From Betaproteobacteria bacterium Ga0074130 (lineage in GTDB: Bacteria > Pseudomonadota > Gammaproteobacteria > Burkholderiales > Rhodocyclaceae), in the NCBI GenBank assembly GCA_001464495.1, contig LNDZ01000033.1, forward strand, positions 62,001 through 126,000: a stretch of 64,000 bases of DNA, in the 5' to 3' direction. Below the pieces are notes generated by a model. That model did no database searches. It was not told the origin of the DNA and saw only the letters and a program-made list of their open reading frames with translations. Of the stretch, positions 1 to 12,414 are shown one piece after another. Both the position numbers and the translations under genes were made by a program. How positions within the stretch are numbered: the stretch's first letter is position 1; each line of letters opens with the position of its first letter.

Positions 1-341
1 TAAGGCCTTGTTCCAAGCACCGTATCGGTGCACTCGTCCCGTACAACAGGGACGATTACTTTTCATTTTGCGCAAAAAACCAACACATACATGCGTATCA
101 CTGCGCCAAAAATGCAAAAAACAATATCGCCGTGCCCGCCAAGCGCGCTTCTAAATAGATGGAATAGCGAACAAAAATCACCGCGAATCAATTAATTATT
201 AGCCATTTCTACAAACAAAATACAAGTTATGTTGCCGTTATTGGTACTAAATGAGCTAAATAATTAAGCATTCATGTATATTCCCGCTCAATTCAGAAAT
301 TAGAACCGGTCATTAGCTCTCTTTAACCTTCAACGTTAATC
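1..341. other. Intergenic left edge, AT-rich leader of the diguanylate cyclase
   Basis: No convincing gene lies here. Two hairpins sit at the left edge: GCACCG/CGGTGC at 17-31 and CGTCCC/GGGACG at 35-54, the second followed by a T-rich stretch. They may be the terminator of a gene that ends just left of the window. From about 60 to 330 the DNA is much richer in A and T than the genes around it and probably carries the promoter of the downstream diguanylate cyclase. I could not pick a -35/-10 pair with confidence. Confidence 0.5.
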
Positions 342-1517
342 ATGTCACGTTTAGCATTTCCCGGTAAGCTTAAGCCACAGGTACTTGTTGATACGGACTA
401 CATGTCTGACGCTTACCAACCCTTCGACCCGGCCTACTCCACCAATCACTCGCCAGAGGCGCTCATCCTTCATCATGCCGCTGTCATTTCTGCGCAACGT
501 GATCGTGCCGAACTTGAAGTGGTGGTCATGGATGCGATCAGAGCGGCGCTCGACGCAGCAAGTGTCGAACTTTTCCGTGTTTTCACCCCCAAGGGCGACT
601 GTCTTGCCGGCTTAGTAGCTAAGGCAGATGACAATGGCCGCCATTGCCTTGACGATGGCCTGTCATGGCCGGCCAATACGGCCTCAATCGAACACTTTCC
701 AGCCCTGCATCGCAGCCTGACATCCGGGCATAGCATCGTCGTTCCGGCCACTGAAGACGGCCTGCATGAGCAGGTTTTCCCCGTGGTGCGTGAAGGCAAT
801 GTCTTCTTTGCTTTCGTCGTTGTGCGGCAGCGAGCAGCACTGAGCACTCAACAACAACAGCTCGTGCATGGTTTGATTCGCCTGTTCTGCAATCAATTAC
901 GTATGCTGGACTACAGCGAGGTGGATACGCTGACAGGGCTACTCAATCGGAAAACATTTGATGAGTCGCTTTTACGCATTCTGTCCAGCCTGCAGCACAA
1001 CGATATCGTCGCGGACGGCAATATACTGCACTTGCCTCGTCGCCGGCATGCGCTCGATACAGAAGAAAGCCACTGGCTAGGCGTGATCGATATTGACCAC
1101 TTTAAGAACATCAACGACACCTACGGCCACCTTATCGGTGACGAGGTCTTGTTAATGATCGCGAACATGATGAAGTCATCATTCCGCACGCATGACAAGC
1201 TTTTCCGCTTCGGCGGAGAGGAATTTGTGGTGGTTTTAAAGCCAACGGAACAGCACAATGCGCTCATGATTTTTGAGCGCTTCCGCCGCCAAATCGAAGA
1301 CCACCCCTTCCCGCAAGTCGGCCACCTGACCATCAGCACCGGATTTGCGCGCATTGGGATCAACGATCTGCCCTCAGCCATCATCGACAATGCCGATGAA
1401 GCGCTTTACTGGGCCAAACATCACGGCCGCAATCAGGTTTTCAACTACGAAGCCTTGGTCGCTGCCGGACATCTAAAAAAGCGAGATGCCGAAACAAGCA
1501 ATGTCGAGTTGTTCTAA
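342..1517 (+). CDS. GGDEF diguanylate cyclase
   Basis: A 391-residue soluble protein that should make cyclic di-GMP from two GTP. The C-terminal half (about 195-370) is a GGDEF domain. The active-site motif reads GGEEF at residues 291-295. An RTHD sequence at 282-285 stands exactly five residues before it, which is the spacing of the product-inhibition I-site, so the enzyme is probably feedback-controlled. The N-terminal ~180 residues look like a GAF-type sensory region; this rests on overall pattern only. There is no signal peptide or membrane segment. The gene stands alone, convergent with the ParA-type gene that follows. The ligand of the sensor part is unknown. Confidence 0.93.
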   Translation: MSRLAFPGKLKPQVLVDTDYMSDAYQPFDPAYSTNHSPEALILHHAAVISAQRDRAELEVVVMDAIRAALDAASVELFRVFTPKGDCLAGLVAKADDNGRHCLDDGLSWPANTASIEHFPALHRSLTSGHSIVVPATEDGLHEQVFPVVREGNVFFAFVVVRQRAALSTQQQQLVHGLIRLFCNQLRMLDYSEVDTLTGLLNRKTFDESLLRILSSLQHNDIVADGNILHLPRRRHALDTEESHWLGVIDIDHFKNINDTYGHLIGDEVLLMIANMMKSSFRTHDKLFRFGGEEFVVVLKPTEQHNALMIFERFRRQIEDHPFPQVGHLTISTGFARIGINDLPSAIIDNADEALYWAKHHGRNQVFNYEALVAAGHLKKRDAETSNVELF

Positions 1518-1551
1518 CCAAATCAATCGGGTGTAACAACAGATGGGCAGA

Positions 1552-2175
1552 TTACTTGGACGCCCACTCGATAATTGGTAGCCACTGTGCCCAGTCTTGG
1601 CTGGCGCGGCTTTCCGACAAATCAAAAATCGTCATGCCATGTGCTGCAACCTGCACATAGTTCTGCGTATCGCGTAGATAGGTCAGCACCGGCAAATCGT
1701 TATCTTGTAGAAAACGCTCCAGCTGCGCTGCTGAGCGCGTGCGCGCATCCACACGCATGCCGACCACGCCGATAAAGGCTTGATGCTTACGAATCGCCTT
1801 TTCTTCCAGCAACTCATCCAAAAATTCACGCGTCGCCAGAATGTCGAAGATCGATGGCTGCAGTGGCACGATAATGCGATCAACCTGCTTCAGCACATGG
1901 CCCAGCTGTTTGCCATGCAGGCCAGCCGGGGTGTCCAGCACGACATGCGTCGTCCCTTCAGGCGGGCGGGCGGGCTTGTCGGGATCGACATTCCAGCGGG
2001 CAATCGGGGGCAGTGCGGCCGAGCGCAGTTGCAGCCATTGGCGCGAAGATTGTTGGCGGTCGATATCGCCGAGCATGACCTTATGCCCTTGCTTGGCAAA
2101 ACAACCCGCCAGATTCGTCGCGATGGTGCTTTTGCCAACACCACCCTTGGGATTCGCAATCAGGAATGACTTCAC
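1552..2175 (-). CDS. ParA/MinD-family ATPase, orphan
   Basis: A 207-residue P-loop ATPase of the ParA family. The deviant Walker A motif KGGVGKST lies near the N-terminus, and the LDTPAGL segment is the Walker B/switch II region. I chose a GTG start at 2175 because AAGGAGG lies eight bases upstream; an open frame extends further but has no such site. No parB lies beside it, so this is not the chromosome partition pair. Short orphan ParA proteins of this type place polar or nucleoid-bound cargo such as chemoreceptor arrays, flagella or plasmids. The cargo cannot be told from the sequence. It lies downstream of uvrD on the same strand, about 110 bases away. Confidence 0.85.
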   Translation of the reverse strand: MKSFLIANPKGGVGKSTIATNLAGCFAKQGHKVMLGDIDRQQSSRQWLQLRSAALPPIARWNVDPDKPARPPEGTTHVVLDTPAGLHGKQLGHVLKQVDRIIVPLQPSIFDILATREFLDELLEEKAIRKHQAFIGVVGMRVDARTRSAAQLERFLQDNDLPVLTYLRDTQNYVQVAAHGMTIFDLSESRASQDWAQWLPIIEWASK

Positions 2176-2286
2176 GCTGCCCCCTCCTTGGTTGATTTCT
2201 GGGCCGATTGTATGCCACAGCGATGGCAGCAATCTACTGTAATACGTATGAAGCGCCCGCTATAGCCGAGCTAGTGGCAGCGGCCC

Positions 2287-4494
2287 CTACAGCACATCGA
2301 GCTTGGCCACCGAGAGGGCTAGCCACTTGACCCCTGCGGCGCCAAAGTTAACCTGCACGCGCGCATCGTTACCGCCACCTTCGGCGCCGATCACAACACC
2401 TTGGCCGAACTTGGCATGCATCACGTTTGCGCCAATGCGCAAGCCCGGCACACCACCCGCCTCATGATCACGCCGAACACTGGCCGACGCGCCCGCAGCG
2501 TTTTGATACGCTGGTGCGGAATAGCTACTGCCACTGGAGAAGCCACGCGTCTGCTTGGGCTTCAGCCATTTGAGTAAGGCCGCCGGGATTTCTTCCAAGA
2601 AACGTGAAGCCGCGTTGTAGCGCGTCTGGCCGTGCAACATGCGTTGCTGGGAGAAAGAAAGGTAGAGGCGCTGACGTGCACGCGTGATCGCCACATACAT
2701 GAGACGACGCTCTTCCTCGACACCATCCAGCTCCATGGCCGAGTTCTCATGTGGGAACAGCCCTTCCTCAAGCCCGCTGAGGAACACCATATTGAACTCC
2801 AGCCCCTTGGCCGAATGCACCGTCATCAATTGCAGAGCGTCGTCACCTTCACCCGCCTGATGTTCGCCCGCTTCCAGCGATGCATGAGCAAGGAAGGACG
2901 CCAGCACATTCTCATAGGTCTCCGGCGAGCCATCCTCGGCGAAACGCTCTTCGGCGATGAAACTGGCCGCGGCACTGATGAGTTCGTCCAGGTTGGCAAT
3001 CCGGTCTTGGCCTTCCTTTTCGCTGCTGTAATGCTCTTTCAATGTGGACAGCGCAATCACGTGATCAATCTGTTCCGGCAAAGGCAGGTTGGTGCTGCCC
3101 TCCTTCATGCGCGAAATCAGCTGTGCAAAGCCCGCCAGTACTGCGCCGGGCTTGCCCGTGAGTAATGGAATAGCGGCGAACAGGCTGCAATTGTGCTGCC
3201 GCGCCGTATCAGCAAGTTGCTCGATCGAGCGTGCCCCAATGCCACGCGTGGGGAAGTTCACCACGCGGGCAAAGGCGGTGTCGTCATCACTGTTGGCAAT
3301 CAAACGCAGGTATGCCAACGCATGTTTCACCTCCTGCCGCTCGAAGAAGCGCAAGCCGCCATAGACGCGGTAAGGCAAACCTGCGCTGAAGAGTGCGTGT
3401 TCAATCACGCGTGACTGCGCATTGGAGCGGTAGAGCAGGGCAATTTCGCTGCGCATATGGCCATCGCGCACCAAGGCCTTGATTTCCTCGACCAGCCACT
3501 GGGCTTCGTCGAGATCGCTGTAGGCCTCGAATACGCGGATTGGCTCGCCGGCACCGGCATCGGTCCACAGGTTTTTGCCGAGGCGATCCGCGTTGTTCTT
3601 GATTACCGCATTCGCGGCGTCAAGGATGTTGCCGTGCGAGCGGTAGTTCTGCTCAAGACGGATTACGTTCTGCACTTTGAACTCGCGCTCAAAGTCGCGC
3701 ATATTGCCAACATCCGCGCCACGGAAGGCGTAGATGGATTGGTCGTCATCACCCACGGCAAACATGGCGGCACGGGCCTCGCCGGGATAGCCGGACATCA
3801 GGCGCAGCCAGCGGTATTGCAGCGGATTGGTATCCTGAAATTCATCGACCAGAATGTGCGAGAAGCGCTCTTGGTAATGGCGGCGTAGTACTTCATTGCG
3901 ACTCAACAGCTCATAGGTGCGTAGCAATAGCTCGGCAAAATCGACTACGCCTTCGCGCTGACATTGTTGGTCATAGGCGTCGTAGAGCTCGATGCGGCGG
4001 CGCGTGTGGTCGTCCCAAGCCTCGACGGCGCCGGGGCGAATACCCTGCTCTTTCTGCGCATTGATGAAATGCTGCAGCTCGCGCGGCGGAAACTTTTCGT
4101 CATCGACATTCAATTGCTTTAGCAAGCGCTTGATCGCTGCCTGTTGGTCGGCAGAATCCAGAATCTGGAACAGCTGTGGCAGGCCAGCATCGCGGTAGTG
4201 CGCGCGCAGCAGGCGGTTGCACAAGCCGTGGAAGGTGCCCACCCACATGCCGCGCGTATTGATCGGCAGCATGGAAGACAGCCGCGTCAGCATCTCCTTG
4301 GCGGCCTTGTTGGTAAACGTCACCGCCAGAATGCCATGCGGCCCGACTTGCGCTGTCTGGATCAGCCAGGCAATCCGAGTGGTCAGCACGCGGGTCTTGC
4401 CCGAACCGGCACCGGCCAGAATCAGGGCATGTTGCGGGGGGAGGGTAACGGCGGCGAGCTGTTCCGGATTTAAGCCGCGAAGAAGGTCTGACAT
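2287..4494 (-). CDS. uvrD: DNA helicase II UvrD
   Basis: A 735-residue superfamily 1A 3'-5' helicase that unwinds DNA in mismatch repair and nucleotide excision repair. The motifs appear in order: AGAGSGKT (Walker A, ~28-35), DEFQDTN (motif II), VGDDDQSIYAFRGA (motif III), LEQNYRS (motif IV), TVHSAKGLEF (motif V) and YVAITRARQRL (motif VI). The C-terminal ~50 residues (from GANVMHAKFGQG) form the Tudor-like tail found in UvrD/PcrA. Length fits the family. It lacks a nuclease domain, so it is not RecB or an AddA-type protein. Rep is the main alternative, but the tail favours UvrD. Confidence 0.95.
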   Translation of the reverse strand: MSDLLRGLNPEQLAAVTLPPQHALILAGAGSGKTRVLTTRIAWLIQTAQVGPHGILAVTFTNKAAKEMLTRLSSMLPINTRGMWVGTFHGLCNRLLRAHYRDAGLPQLFQILDSADQQAAIKRLLKQLNVDDEKFPPRELQHFINAQKEQGIRPGAVEAWDDHTRRRIELYDAYDQQCQREGVVDFAELLLRTYELLSRNEVLRRHYQERFSHILVDEFQDTNPLQYRWLRLMSGYPGEARAAMFAVGDDDQSIYAFRGADVGNMRDFEREFKVQNVIRLEQNYRSHGNILDAANAVIKNNADRLGKNLWTDAGAGEPIRVFEAYSDLDEAQWLVEEIKALVRDGHMRSEIALLYRSNAQSRVIEHALFSAGLPYRVYGGLRFFERQEVKHALAYLRLIANSDDDTAFARVVNFPTRGIGARSIEQLADTARQHNCSLFAAIPLLTGKPGAVLAGFAQLISRMKEGSTNLPLPEQIDHVIALSTLKEHYSSEKEGQDRIANLDELISAAASFIAEERFAEDGSPETYENVLASFLAHASLEAGEHQAGEGDDALQLMTVHSAKGLEFNMVFLSGLEEGLFPHENSAMELDGVEEERRLMYVAITRARQRLYLSFSQQRMLHGQTRYNAASRFLEEIPAALLKWLKPKQTRGFSSGSSYSAPAYQNAAGASASVRRDHEAGGVPGLRIGANVMHAKFGQGVVIGAEGGGNDARVQVNFGAAGVKWLALSVAKLDVL

Positions 4495-4550
4495 AGTGGC
4501 CGCATTATAGCGGCGGCCACCTCAAGCGCACTTAAACACTAACAGGCAGC

Positions 4551-5423
4551 TTACTTCCCGGGCGTGGCATCAACACCGATTGAGGCCTTAAGGCGGGGAG
4601 CAGCAGCCAGCGCCTCTGCCTGACTAGCAAAGCCCGGCAAGTGCACCGTGTAGACATGAGCTTCTGCCTGCTTGCTCACCTTGATGCGCGCCGCATAGCC
4701 TGCATTACGGGCCCGGTCATAAAGTGCCAGTGCGCTTGCCTGATTGTCGGACTCACCGAGCATAAGCTTCCATCGCCCGCCCTTAGCAAGAGCACCATCG
4801 CCAGGCAGGATTTCTGTTTCGCGCGCGAGGCTCTCTAGCGTTGACATGTCGATTTTCTCTAGCGGCAGCATAGCTGCATCTCTTGGCACGCGACACTGAA
4901 TCAACGGCTTGTCCAGCAGCATGCTTTCACTGCCACGGCTCATCTCGACCTTGCCCTCAATCAAGACCGCCATGTCTTCGGCCTCATGAGCGCGCCCCCA
5001 TACGTCGGTGCCGCGAATACCGATGGTAGAAACCCCCACCCGCACAGACAAATCACGGGTTTTTAGCTTGCCCAGCAAACCAGTGGTGTAACGGAAAGCA
5101 CCTTTCGCAATTTCCAGTACGCCACGAAAATGATCGCTAGGCTGCTTCATCTCGCTATAAAACACGAACTGCGTGTTTTCACCCAGTTTCACTGTGCTGC
5201 CCTCAGCGAGCTTGATATAAGCACGCGCATTGGCGCCTGTATTGATGCGGTCGGTGTCTTTTACCTCCATCCCTGGTGTAAGCGGCAGAACCTGGCCGCC
5301 ACGGGTCAGCCAGGCTGGCGCTTGGACCGTATCAACCACTGCCAATGGCGCCGCCCATGCTGTGCTAGCAAGCACGGTGCAGAGGGCCAGTACGGCGCGG
5401 ACAGAAGATTGGAGCAAAGACAT
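4551..5423 (-). CDS. Secreted FecR-domain protein with C-terminal SPOR-like domain
   Basis: A 290-residue exported protein. The start at 5423 is preceded by GGAAGG, and the first ~25 residues are a signal peptide ending in AWA. Residues ~40-160 match the FecR periplasmic fold (IKLAEGSTVKLGENTQF, then VGVSTIGIRGTDVWG). The last ~70 residues resemble a SPOR repeat, a fold that binds denuded peptidoglycan. There is no transmembrane anti-sigma segment and no ECF sigma factor beside it, so it is not a FecR-type sigma regulator. It more likely sits in the periplasm or at the septum. It is divergent from leuS across a short gap. Function unknown. Confidence 0.8.
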   Translation of the reverse strand: MSLLQSSVRAVLALCTVLASTAWAAPLAVVDTVQAPAWLTRGGQVLPLTPGMEVKDTDRINTGANARAYIKLAEGSTVKLGENTQFVFYSEMKQPSDHFRGVLEIAKGAFRYTTGLLGKLKTRDLSVRVGVSTIGIRGTDVWGRAHEAEDMAVLIEGKVEMSRGSESMLLDKPLIQCRVPRDAAMLPLEKIDMSTLESLARETEILPGDGALAKGGRWKLMLGESDNQASALALYDRARNAGYAARIKVSKQAEAHVYTVHLPGFASQAEALAAAPRLKASIGVDATPGK

Positions 5424-5491
5424 GGCATTCCTTCCTTGGGAGTACAGGCAGAGAGGTACAATTACTGGTTTATACGCACTTAGCCGCATAG

Positions 5492-8182
<2,691 letters not shown>

Positions 8183-8190
8183 GGCCCATC

Positions 8191-8703
8191 ATGCGTAAGC
8201 TTCTGGCACTACTTTGCGTCACCCTGCTCACCGCGTGCGGCTTTCAGCTGCGCGGCAGTTACGCACTGCCTTTCGACAGCCTCTACATTGCGCTGCCGGA
8301 AACAAACATTGTGCATGCCACGCTAAAGCGCAATATCGAGGCCTCCAGCAAGACGCGTGTTGTGTATAGCGCCGAAGATGCCGAGGCGACGCTAACGGTC
8401 CTGGCCGACCAACAACAGAAACTGATTCTGTCCCTGAGCTCAACCGGCCGGGTGCGCGAATTCCAGCTGATTCGTACCTTCGTATTCCGTGTGCATGATC
8501 TGCAGGGCCGTGACTTCATCCCGCAAAGCACCGTGACGATACGCCGCGACCTGAGCTACAGCGATGATCAGGTGCTGGCCAAGGAAGCCGAAGAACAGCT
8601 GCTGTGGCGCGATATGCAAAATGACCTTGTGCAGCAGGTGATGCGCCGCTTGTCGCTGGCTAAGCCGCCTAAATCTGCATCCGTCGATGCAACTCCGCGC
8701 TGA
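8191..8703 (+). CDS. lptE: LPS-assembly lipoprotein LptE
   Basis: A 170-residue outer-membrane lipoprotein that plugs the LptD barrel and helps insert lipopolysaccharide. It opens with MRKLLALLCVTLLTACGF, a signal peptide with lipobox LTAC, so the mature protein starts at that cysteine. The following FQLRGSY segment is typical of LptE/RlpB. The ATG at 8191 follows AAGG and lies eight bases after the leuS stop, so the two are probably cotranslated. Its 3' end overlaps holA by 17 bases. The leuS-lptE-holA order is the standard one in beta- and gammaproteobacteria, which supports the call despite low sequence conservation. Confidence 0.92.
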   Translation: MRKLLALLCVTLLTACGFQLRGSYALPFDSLYIALPETNIVHATLKRNIEASSKTRVVYSAEDAEATLTVLADQQQKLILSLSSTGRVREFQLIRTFVFRVHDLQGRDFIPQSTVTIRRDLSYSDDQVLAKEAEEQLLWRDMQNDLVQQVMRRLSLAKPPKSASVDATPR

Positions 8704-9703
8704 TCAGCTCCAGCAACACCTGAGTCAACCGCTGGCGGGTTTGTACGTCCTGCATGGCGACGAACTGCTCACCATCGAGGCGGCCGACGCGATTCGCGCC
8801 GCCGCCCGCAGGCAGGGTTACGACGAGCGCGAGGTGCTGGTTGTTACCTCGAACTTCAAATGGGATGAGCTCACATTAGCCGCTGGCAATCTGTCGTTGT
8901 TCGGTGGCAACAAGCTCATCGACCTGCGCATTCCCTCAGGCAAGCCCGGCCGCGATGGTGGCGAAGCGCTGCAAAAGCATGCCGCCCATCTGTCACAGGG
9001 CGTCGTCACGCTGATTTCCCTGCCCGAACTCGACTGGCAAACCAAGAAAGCCGCATGGCTGACCGCGCTCGGCAATGCTGGCGTCATGCTGGAGCTGAAT
9101 GCCCCCAGCCTGCATCAGCTGCCGGACTGGATTGCACAGCGACTGGCCCGCCAGCAGCAAAACGCCCCACGCGAGGCCTTGGAATTCATCGCTACGCAGG
9201 TGGAAGGCAACCTGCTCGCCGCCCATCAGGAAATCCAAAAGCTCGGCCTGCTCTACCCGGCGGGTGCGCTAACCGCGGCGCAGATTGAGGAAGCCGTGTT
9301 GAGTGTGGCCCGTTATAACGTAGATGGCTTGCGCACCGCCTTGCTGGCCGGTGATGCCGAACGCTGCGCCCGTCTGCTTGAGGGCTTGCATGCTGAAGAT
9401 ACGGCCCCACCTTTGGTCTTGTGGGCATTAGCCTCCGAGGCGCGCATCATTGCCGGTGTACGTAGCGCGGTGGATCGCGGCTTGTCGTTTGAAACGGCGC
9501 TGAGCAACCAAAAGGTTTTCGGGGCGCGCCAAGGGCCGTATCGCAATGCAGTGCAACGGATTTCGGCCAATGCCGCACGGAATGCCCTCTTGCACGCCGC
9601 ACGCATAGACCGCATGATTAAGGGCCTAGCTCAGGGTGATTTGTGGGATGAATTCCTGCAACTGGCCTTGCGGCTGGCCAGAACACCCGCACGGGGCGCC
9701 TGA
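8687..9703 (+). CDS. holA: DNA polymerase III delta subunit
   Basis: The delta subunit of the clamp-loader complex; it opens the beta sliding clamp. The 338-residue length fits the family. The start [12 protein letters not shown] followed by [13 protein letters not shown] is the characteristic N-terminal strand, in which a degenerate P-loop region cannot bind ATP. The middle ([18 protein letters not shown]) and the helical C-terminal collar domain are also typical. It begins inside the end of lptE, a 17-base overlap that suggests translational coupling. Confidence 0.95.
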   Translation: MQLRADQLQQHLSQPLAGLYVLHGDELLTIEAADAIRAAARRQGYDEREVLVVTSNFKWDELTLAAGNLSLFGGNKLIDLRIPSGKPGRDGGEALQKHAAHLSQGVVTLISLPELDWQTKKAAWLTALGNAGVMLELNAPSLHQLPDWIAQRLARQQQNAPREALEFIATQVEGNLLAAHQEIQKLGLLYPAGALTAAQIEEAVLSVARYNVDGLRTALLAGDAERCARLLEGLHAEDTAPPLVLWALASEARIIAGVRSAVDRGLSFETALSNQKVFGARQGPYRNAVQRISANAARNALLHAARIDRMIKGLAQGDLWDEFLQLALRLARTPARGA

Positions 9704-9726
9704 CACGCAGCAGGCAAAGGAAAGAT

Positions 9727-11010
9727 ATGAACGACAGACTCGATATCGCTCAATACATGGACAGCGTTGGTCAGGCCGCCCGCAGCGCCGCGACCGCGAT
9801 GGCCAAGGCCGACACTAAGGCAAAGAACACCACGCTGTTGGCTCTAGCCCGACTGCTGCGTGTGCAGACCGCTGCCTTGCAAATCGACAATGCCAAAGAC
9901 ATTAGTGCTGCTGAATCCGCAGGGCTTGCCGCACCGCTGGTCGATCGTCTGCGTCTGACACCAAAGGTGCTGGCCACCGTCGCCGAAGGCTGCGAACAAC
10001 TCGCCGCCATGCCTGATCCAATTGGTGAAATCACCGGCGTTAAGCGCCGCCCCACAGGCATCAGTGTCGGCCAGATGCGCGTGCCGCTGGGCGTGTTCGG
10101 CATGATTTACGAAAGCCGCCCCAACGTCACCATCGAGGCGGCTTCGCTCGCCATCAAGAGCGGCAACGCCTGCATCCTGCGTGGCGGCTCTGAGGCCATC
10201 CACTCGAATCTGGCACTGTGGAAGCTGGTACAGCAGGCACTTATTGAAGCCGGTTTGCCCGCCACAGCAGTGCAGCTGGTCGAAACCACCGACCGAGCCG
10301 CCGTCGGCCGCCTGATCGCCATGCCCGAGTATGTGGACGTCATCATCCCGCGCGGCGGCAAAGGCCTGATCGAGCGCATCAGCGCCGAAGCCAAGGTGCC
10401 GGTGATCAAGCACCTGGACGGCAACTGTCATACCTATGTCGATGCTGAAGTCGACATTGAGCAGGCACTGGTGGTGACCGATAACGCCAAGACCCAGAAA
10501 TACAGCCCCTGCAATGCAACCGAGTCGCTGCTCGTGCACGCGGCTTCGGCCGCGGCATTCCTGCCGAAGATCGGCGCCATCTTCGCCGCCAAGGGCGTGG
10601 AGATGCGCTGCGATGCAACGTCGAAAGTGATCCTGTCTCAGGTTTCGGGCGCGAATCTTGTTGACGCCACGGAAGAGGACTGGGGTACCGAGTATCTGGC
10701 GCCCATCATCAGTATTAAAGTGGTCAAAGATCTCGACGAGGCCATTGCCCACATCAACAAGTACGGCTCTCAGCATACCGAGGCGATTTTGACCACCAAT
10801 CATCCGAACGCAATGCGCTTCATCCGCGAAGTGGATTCAAGCTCGGTCATGATCAACGCCTCGACACGCTTTGCGGATGGCTTTGAATACGGCCTCGGCG
10901 CGGAGATTGGCATTTCCACCGACAAGTTCCACGCACGTGGGCCGGTGGGGCTGGAAGGTCTGACCTCGCAAAAGTGGATTGTGCTCGGCAACGGTGAAGT
11001 CCGCAGCTAA
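9727..11010 (+). CDS. proA: Gamma-glutamyl phosphate reductase
   Basis: The second enzyme of proline synthesis: it reduces gamma-glutamyl phosphate to glutamate semialdehyde with NADPH. It is a 427-residue aldehyde-dehydrogenase-fold protein. The catalytic cysteine lies in the segment [12 protein letters not shown], and the characteristic [20 protein letters not shown] segment is intact. AAAGGAAAG lies just upstream of the ATG at 9727. It follows holA by 23 bases. Its 3' end overlaps the start of the methyltransferase gene that follows. proB is not in this window. Confidence 0.97.
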   Translation: MNDRLDIAQYMDSVGQAARSAATAMAKADTKAKNTTLLALARLLRVQTAALQIDNAKDISAAESAGLAAPLVDRLRLTPKVLATVAEGCEQLAAMPDPIGEITGVKRRPTGISVGQMRVPLGVFGMIYESRPNVTIEAASLAIKSGNACILRGGSEAIHSNLALWKLVQQALIEAGLPATAVQLVETTDRAAVGRLIAMPEYVDVIIPRGGKGLIERISAEAKVPVIKHLDGNCHTYVDAEVDIEQALVVTDNAKTQKYSPCNATESLLVHAASAAAFLPKIGAIFAAKGVEMRCDATSKVILSQVSGANLVDATEEDWGTEYLAPIISIKVVKDLDEAIAHINKYGSQHTEAILTTNHPNAMRFIREVDSSSVMINASTRFADGFEYGLGAEIGISTDKFHARGPVGLEGLTSQKWIVLGNGEVRS

Positions 11011-11485
11011 GTATTTCAACGCCATCGTGCCGGCGCCGGGCTTTACGCTCGGGATCCACTGCACCGATGACTGGGTCGAGGAAATCGTTTTCCTGCCGCC
11101 TCAATACGAACGCATGCCCGATAACCCGCTGGCCATGGAAACCATGCGCCAGCTGCGGGCGTGGCTAAAGAATCCGTATTTCGAATTCGGCCTGCCGCTC
11201 AAGCCCAGCGGAACGCCCTTTCAGCGCAAGGTGTGGGATGAGATCAGTGCCATCCCTTGTGGCCATACGTTGAGCTATGGCGATGTCGCCTCCCTCATCA
11301 AAAGTGCGCCCCGTGCGGTCGGCGGTGCATGCGGCGCCAACCCTTTCCCGATTGTTGTGCCTTGTCATCGTGTAGTGTCCAAGAGCCAGAGTTTCAATGC
11401 GGGCCTCGGCGGGTTTGCGCATTCGCGGGATGGGCTGCATCTCGATATCAAACGCTGGTTGCTAGCGCACGAACGCAAGGCATGA
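10994..11485 (+). CDS. ogt: Methylated-DNA-[protein]-cysteine S-methyltransferase
   Basis: Repairs O6-methylguanine and O4-methylthymine by moving the alkyl group onto its own cysteine. The active-site motif IVVPCHRVV is present near the C-terminus, and the upstream helix-turn-helix ([11 protein letters not shown]) that binds the minor groove is intact. I chose a GTG at 10994, giving 163 residues; a TTG at 10979 would add five. Neither has a clear Shine-Dalgarno sequence, and both lie inside the end of proA. There is no Ada-type zinc domain, so it is a constitutive Ogt-like enzyme. The last codon overlaps the xerD start as ATGA. Confidence 0.92.
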   Translation: MKSAAKYFNAIVPAPGFTLGIHCTDDWVEEIVFLPPQYERMPDNPLAMETMRQLRAWLKNPYFEFGLPLKPSGTPFQRKVWDEISAIPCGHTLSYGDVASLIKSAPRAVGGACGANPFPIVVPCHRVVSKSQSFNAGLGGFAHSRDGLHLDIKRWLLAHERKA

Positions 11486-12390
11486 ACGGCGCCGACACTG
11501 CGTTGATCGATGAGTTTGCCGATGCCTTGTGGTTAGCAGATGGGTTGGCAAAAAATACGCTGATTAGTTATCGCACCGACCTTAAGGGGTTTGCGCTGTG
11601 GCTGCAATCGCAGTCCAGCAACTTGATGGCGGTCGATGGTGCGACGGTGCATCGCTATCTGGCTTTTTTGCATAGTGGCGAAAAGCCCCTACGCCCCAAC
11701 TCGCAACGCCGCCTGCATTCCACCCTGCGCCGCTTCTATCAATGGCTGCTGGCGGAGAATCGTATGCATATCGACCCCATGCTCGATATCGAACGACCCA
11801 TGCCCTCGCAGCGTTTCCCCAAAACCCTGTCCGAGGGACAGGTGGAAGCCCTGCTCGCCGCACCGGATGTGCAGACACCGCGTGGGCTGCGTGACCGCGC
11901 CCTGTTTGAGCTGCTCTACGCTACCGGCCTACGCGTCTCCGAACTCACGAACCTCAAGCTGTTTGAGCTCAGCCTGATTGATGGCGTGGTCCGCACCCGC
12001 GGCAAGGGCAACAAGGAGCGGCTGGTGCCGCTGGGTCAGGAGGCCATTGAATGGCTGCAGCGTTATCTTGAAGCATCGCGCCCGGTGCTGCTCGACGGGC
12101 AGATCAGTGATCATGTCTTTGTCGGGGAGGGGACTGGCACCGGTCTGACCCGCCAAATGGCTTGGGTGCTAATCAAGAAGCACGCGTTGACAGCCGGAAT
12201 CGCTGCAGAAAAAATTTCACCACACGTGCTACGCCATGCCTTTGCGACGCACCTGCTTAATCACGGCGCCGATCTTCGCGTCGTCCAGCTGCTGCTAGGT
12301 CATGCAGATATTTCGACCACGCAGGTGTACACGCATGTGGCACGAGAACGACTGAAGCAACTACATCAGGTGCATCACCCGCGCGGCTGA
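11482..12390 (+). CDS. xerD: Tyrosine recombinase XerD
   Basis: A 302-residue site-specific recombinase that, with XerC, resolves chromosome dimers at dif. The N-terminal SAM-like core-binding domain (LADGLAKNTLISYRTDL) and the C-terminal catalytic domain are both complete. Catalytic residues are visible: Arg in TGLRVSEL, HVLRHAFATHLL (His-x-x-Arg), LLGHADISTTQVYTH (His and the nucleophilic Tyr). The N-terminal form and the HPRG end resemble XerD more than XerC. The ATG at 11482 overlaps the stop of the preceding gene (ATGA), so the two are coupled. A much longer open frame upstream is only the shadow of that gene. Confidence 0.93.
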   Translation: MNGADTALIDEFADALWLADGLAKNTLISYRTDLKGFALWLQSQSSNLMAVDGATVHRYLAFLHSGEKPLRPNSQRRLHSTLRRFYQWLLAENRMHIDPMLDIERPMPSQRFPKTLSEGQVEALLAAPDVQTPRGLRDRALFELLYATGLRVSELTNLKLFELSLIDGVVRTRGKGNKERLVPLGQEAIEWLQRYLEASRPVLLDGQISDHVFVGEGTGTGLTRQMAWVLIKKHALTAGIAAEKISPHVLRHAFATHLLNHGADLRVVQLLLGHADISTTQVYTHVARERLKQLHQVHHPRG

Positions 12391-12414
12391 TGCAGCACTT
12401 AATGCTAATTGTGT

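Noticed and set aside
1552..2175. Plasmid or chromosome partition locus (parAB)
   Set aside because: No parB and no parS-like repeats in the flanks; the protein is a short orphan ParA.
4551..5423. FecR-type anti-sigma regulator with a partner ECF sigma
   Set aside because: No transmembrane segment and no sigma gene nearby; the protein has a plain signal peptide.
9844..10803. 319-codon antisense frame opposite proA
   Set aside because: A shadow of GC-rich codon use in proA; no domain or ribosome site.
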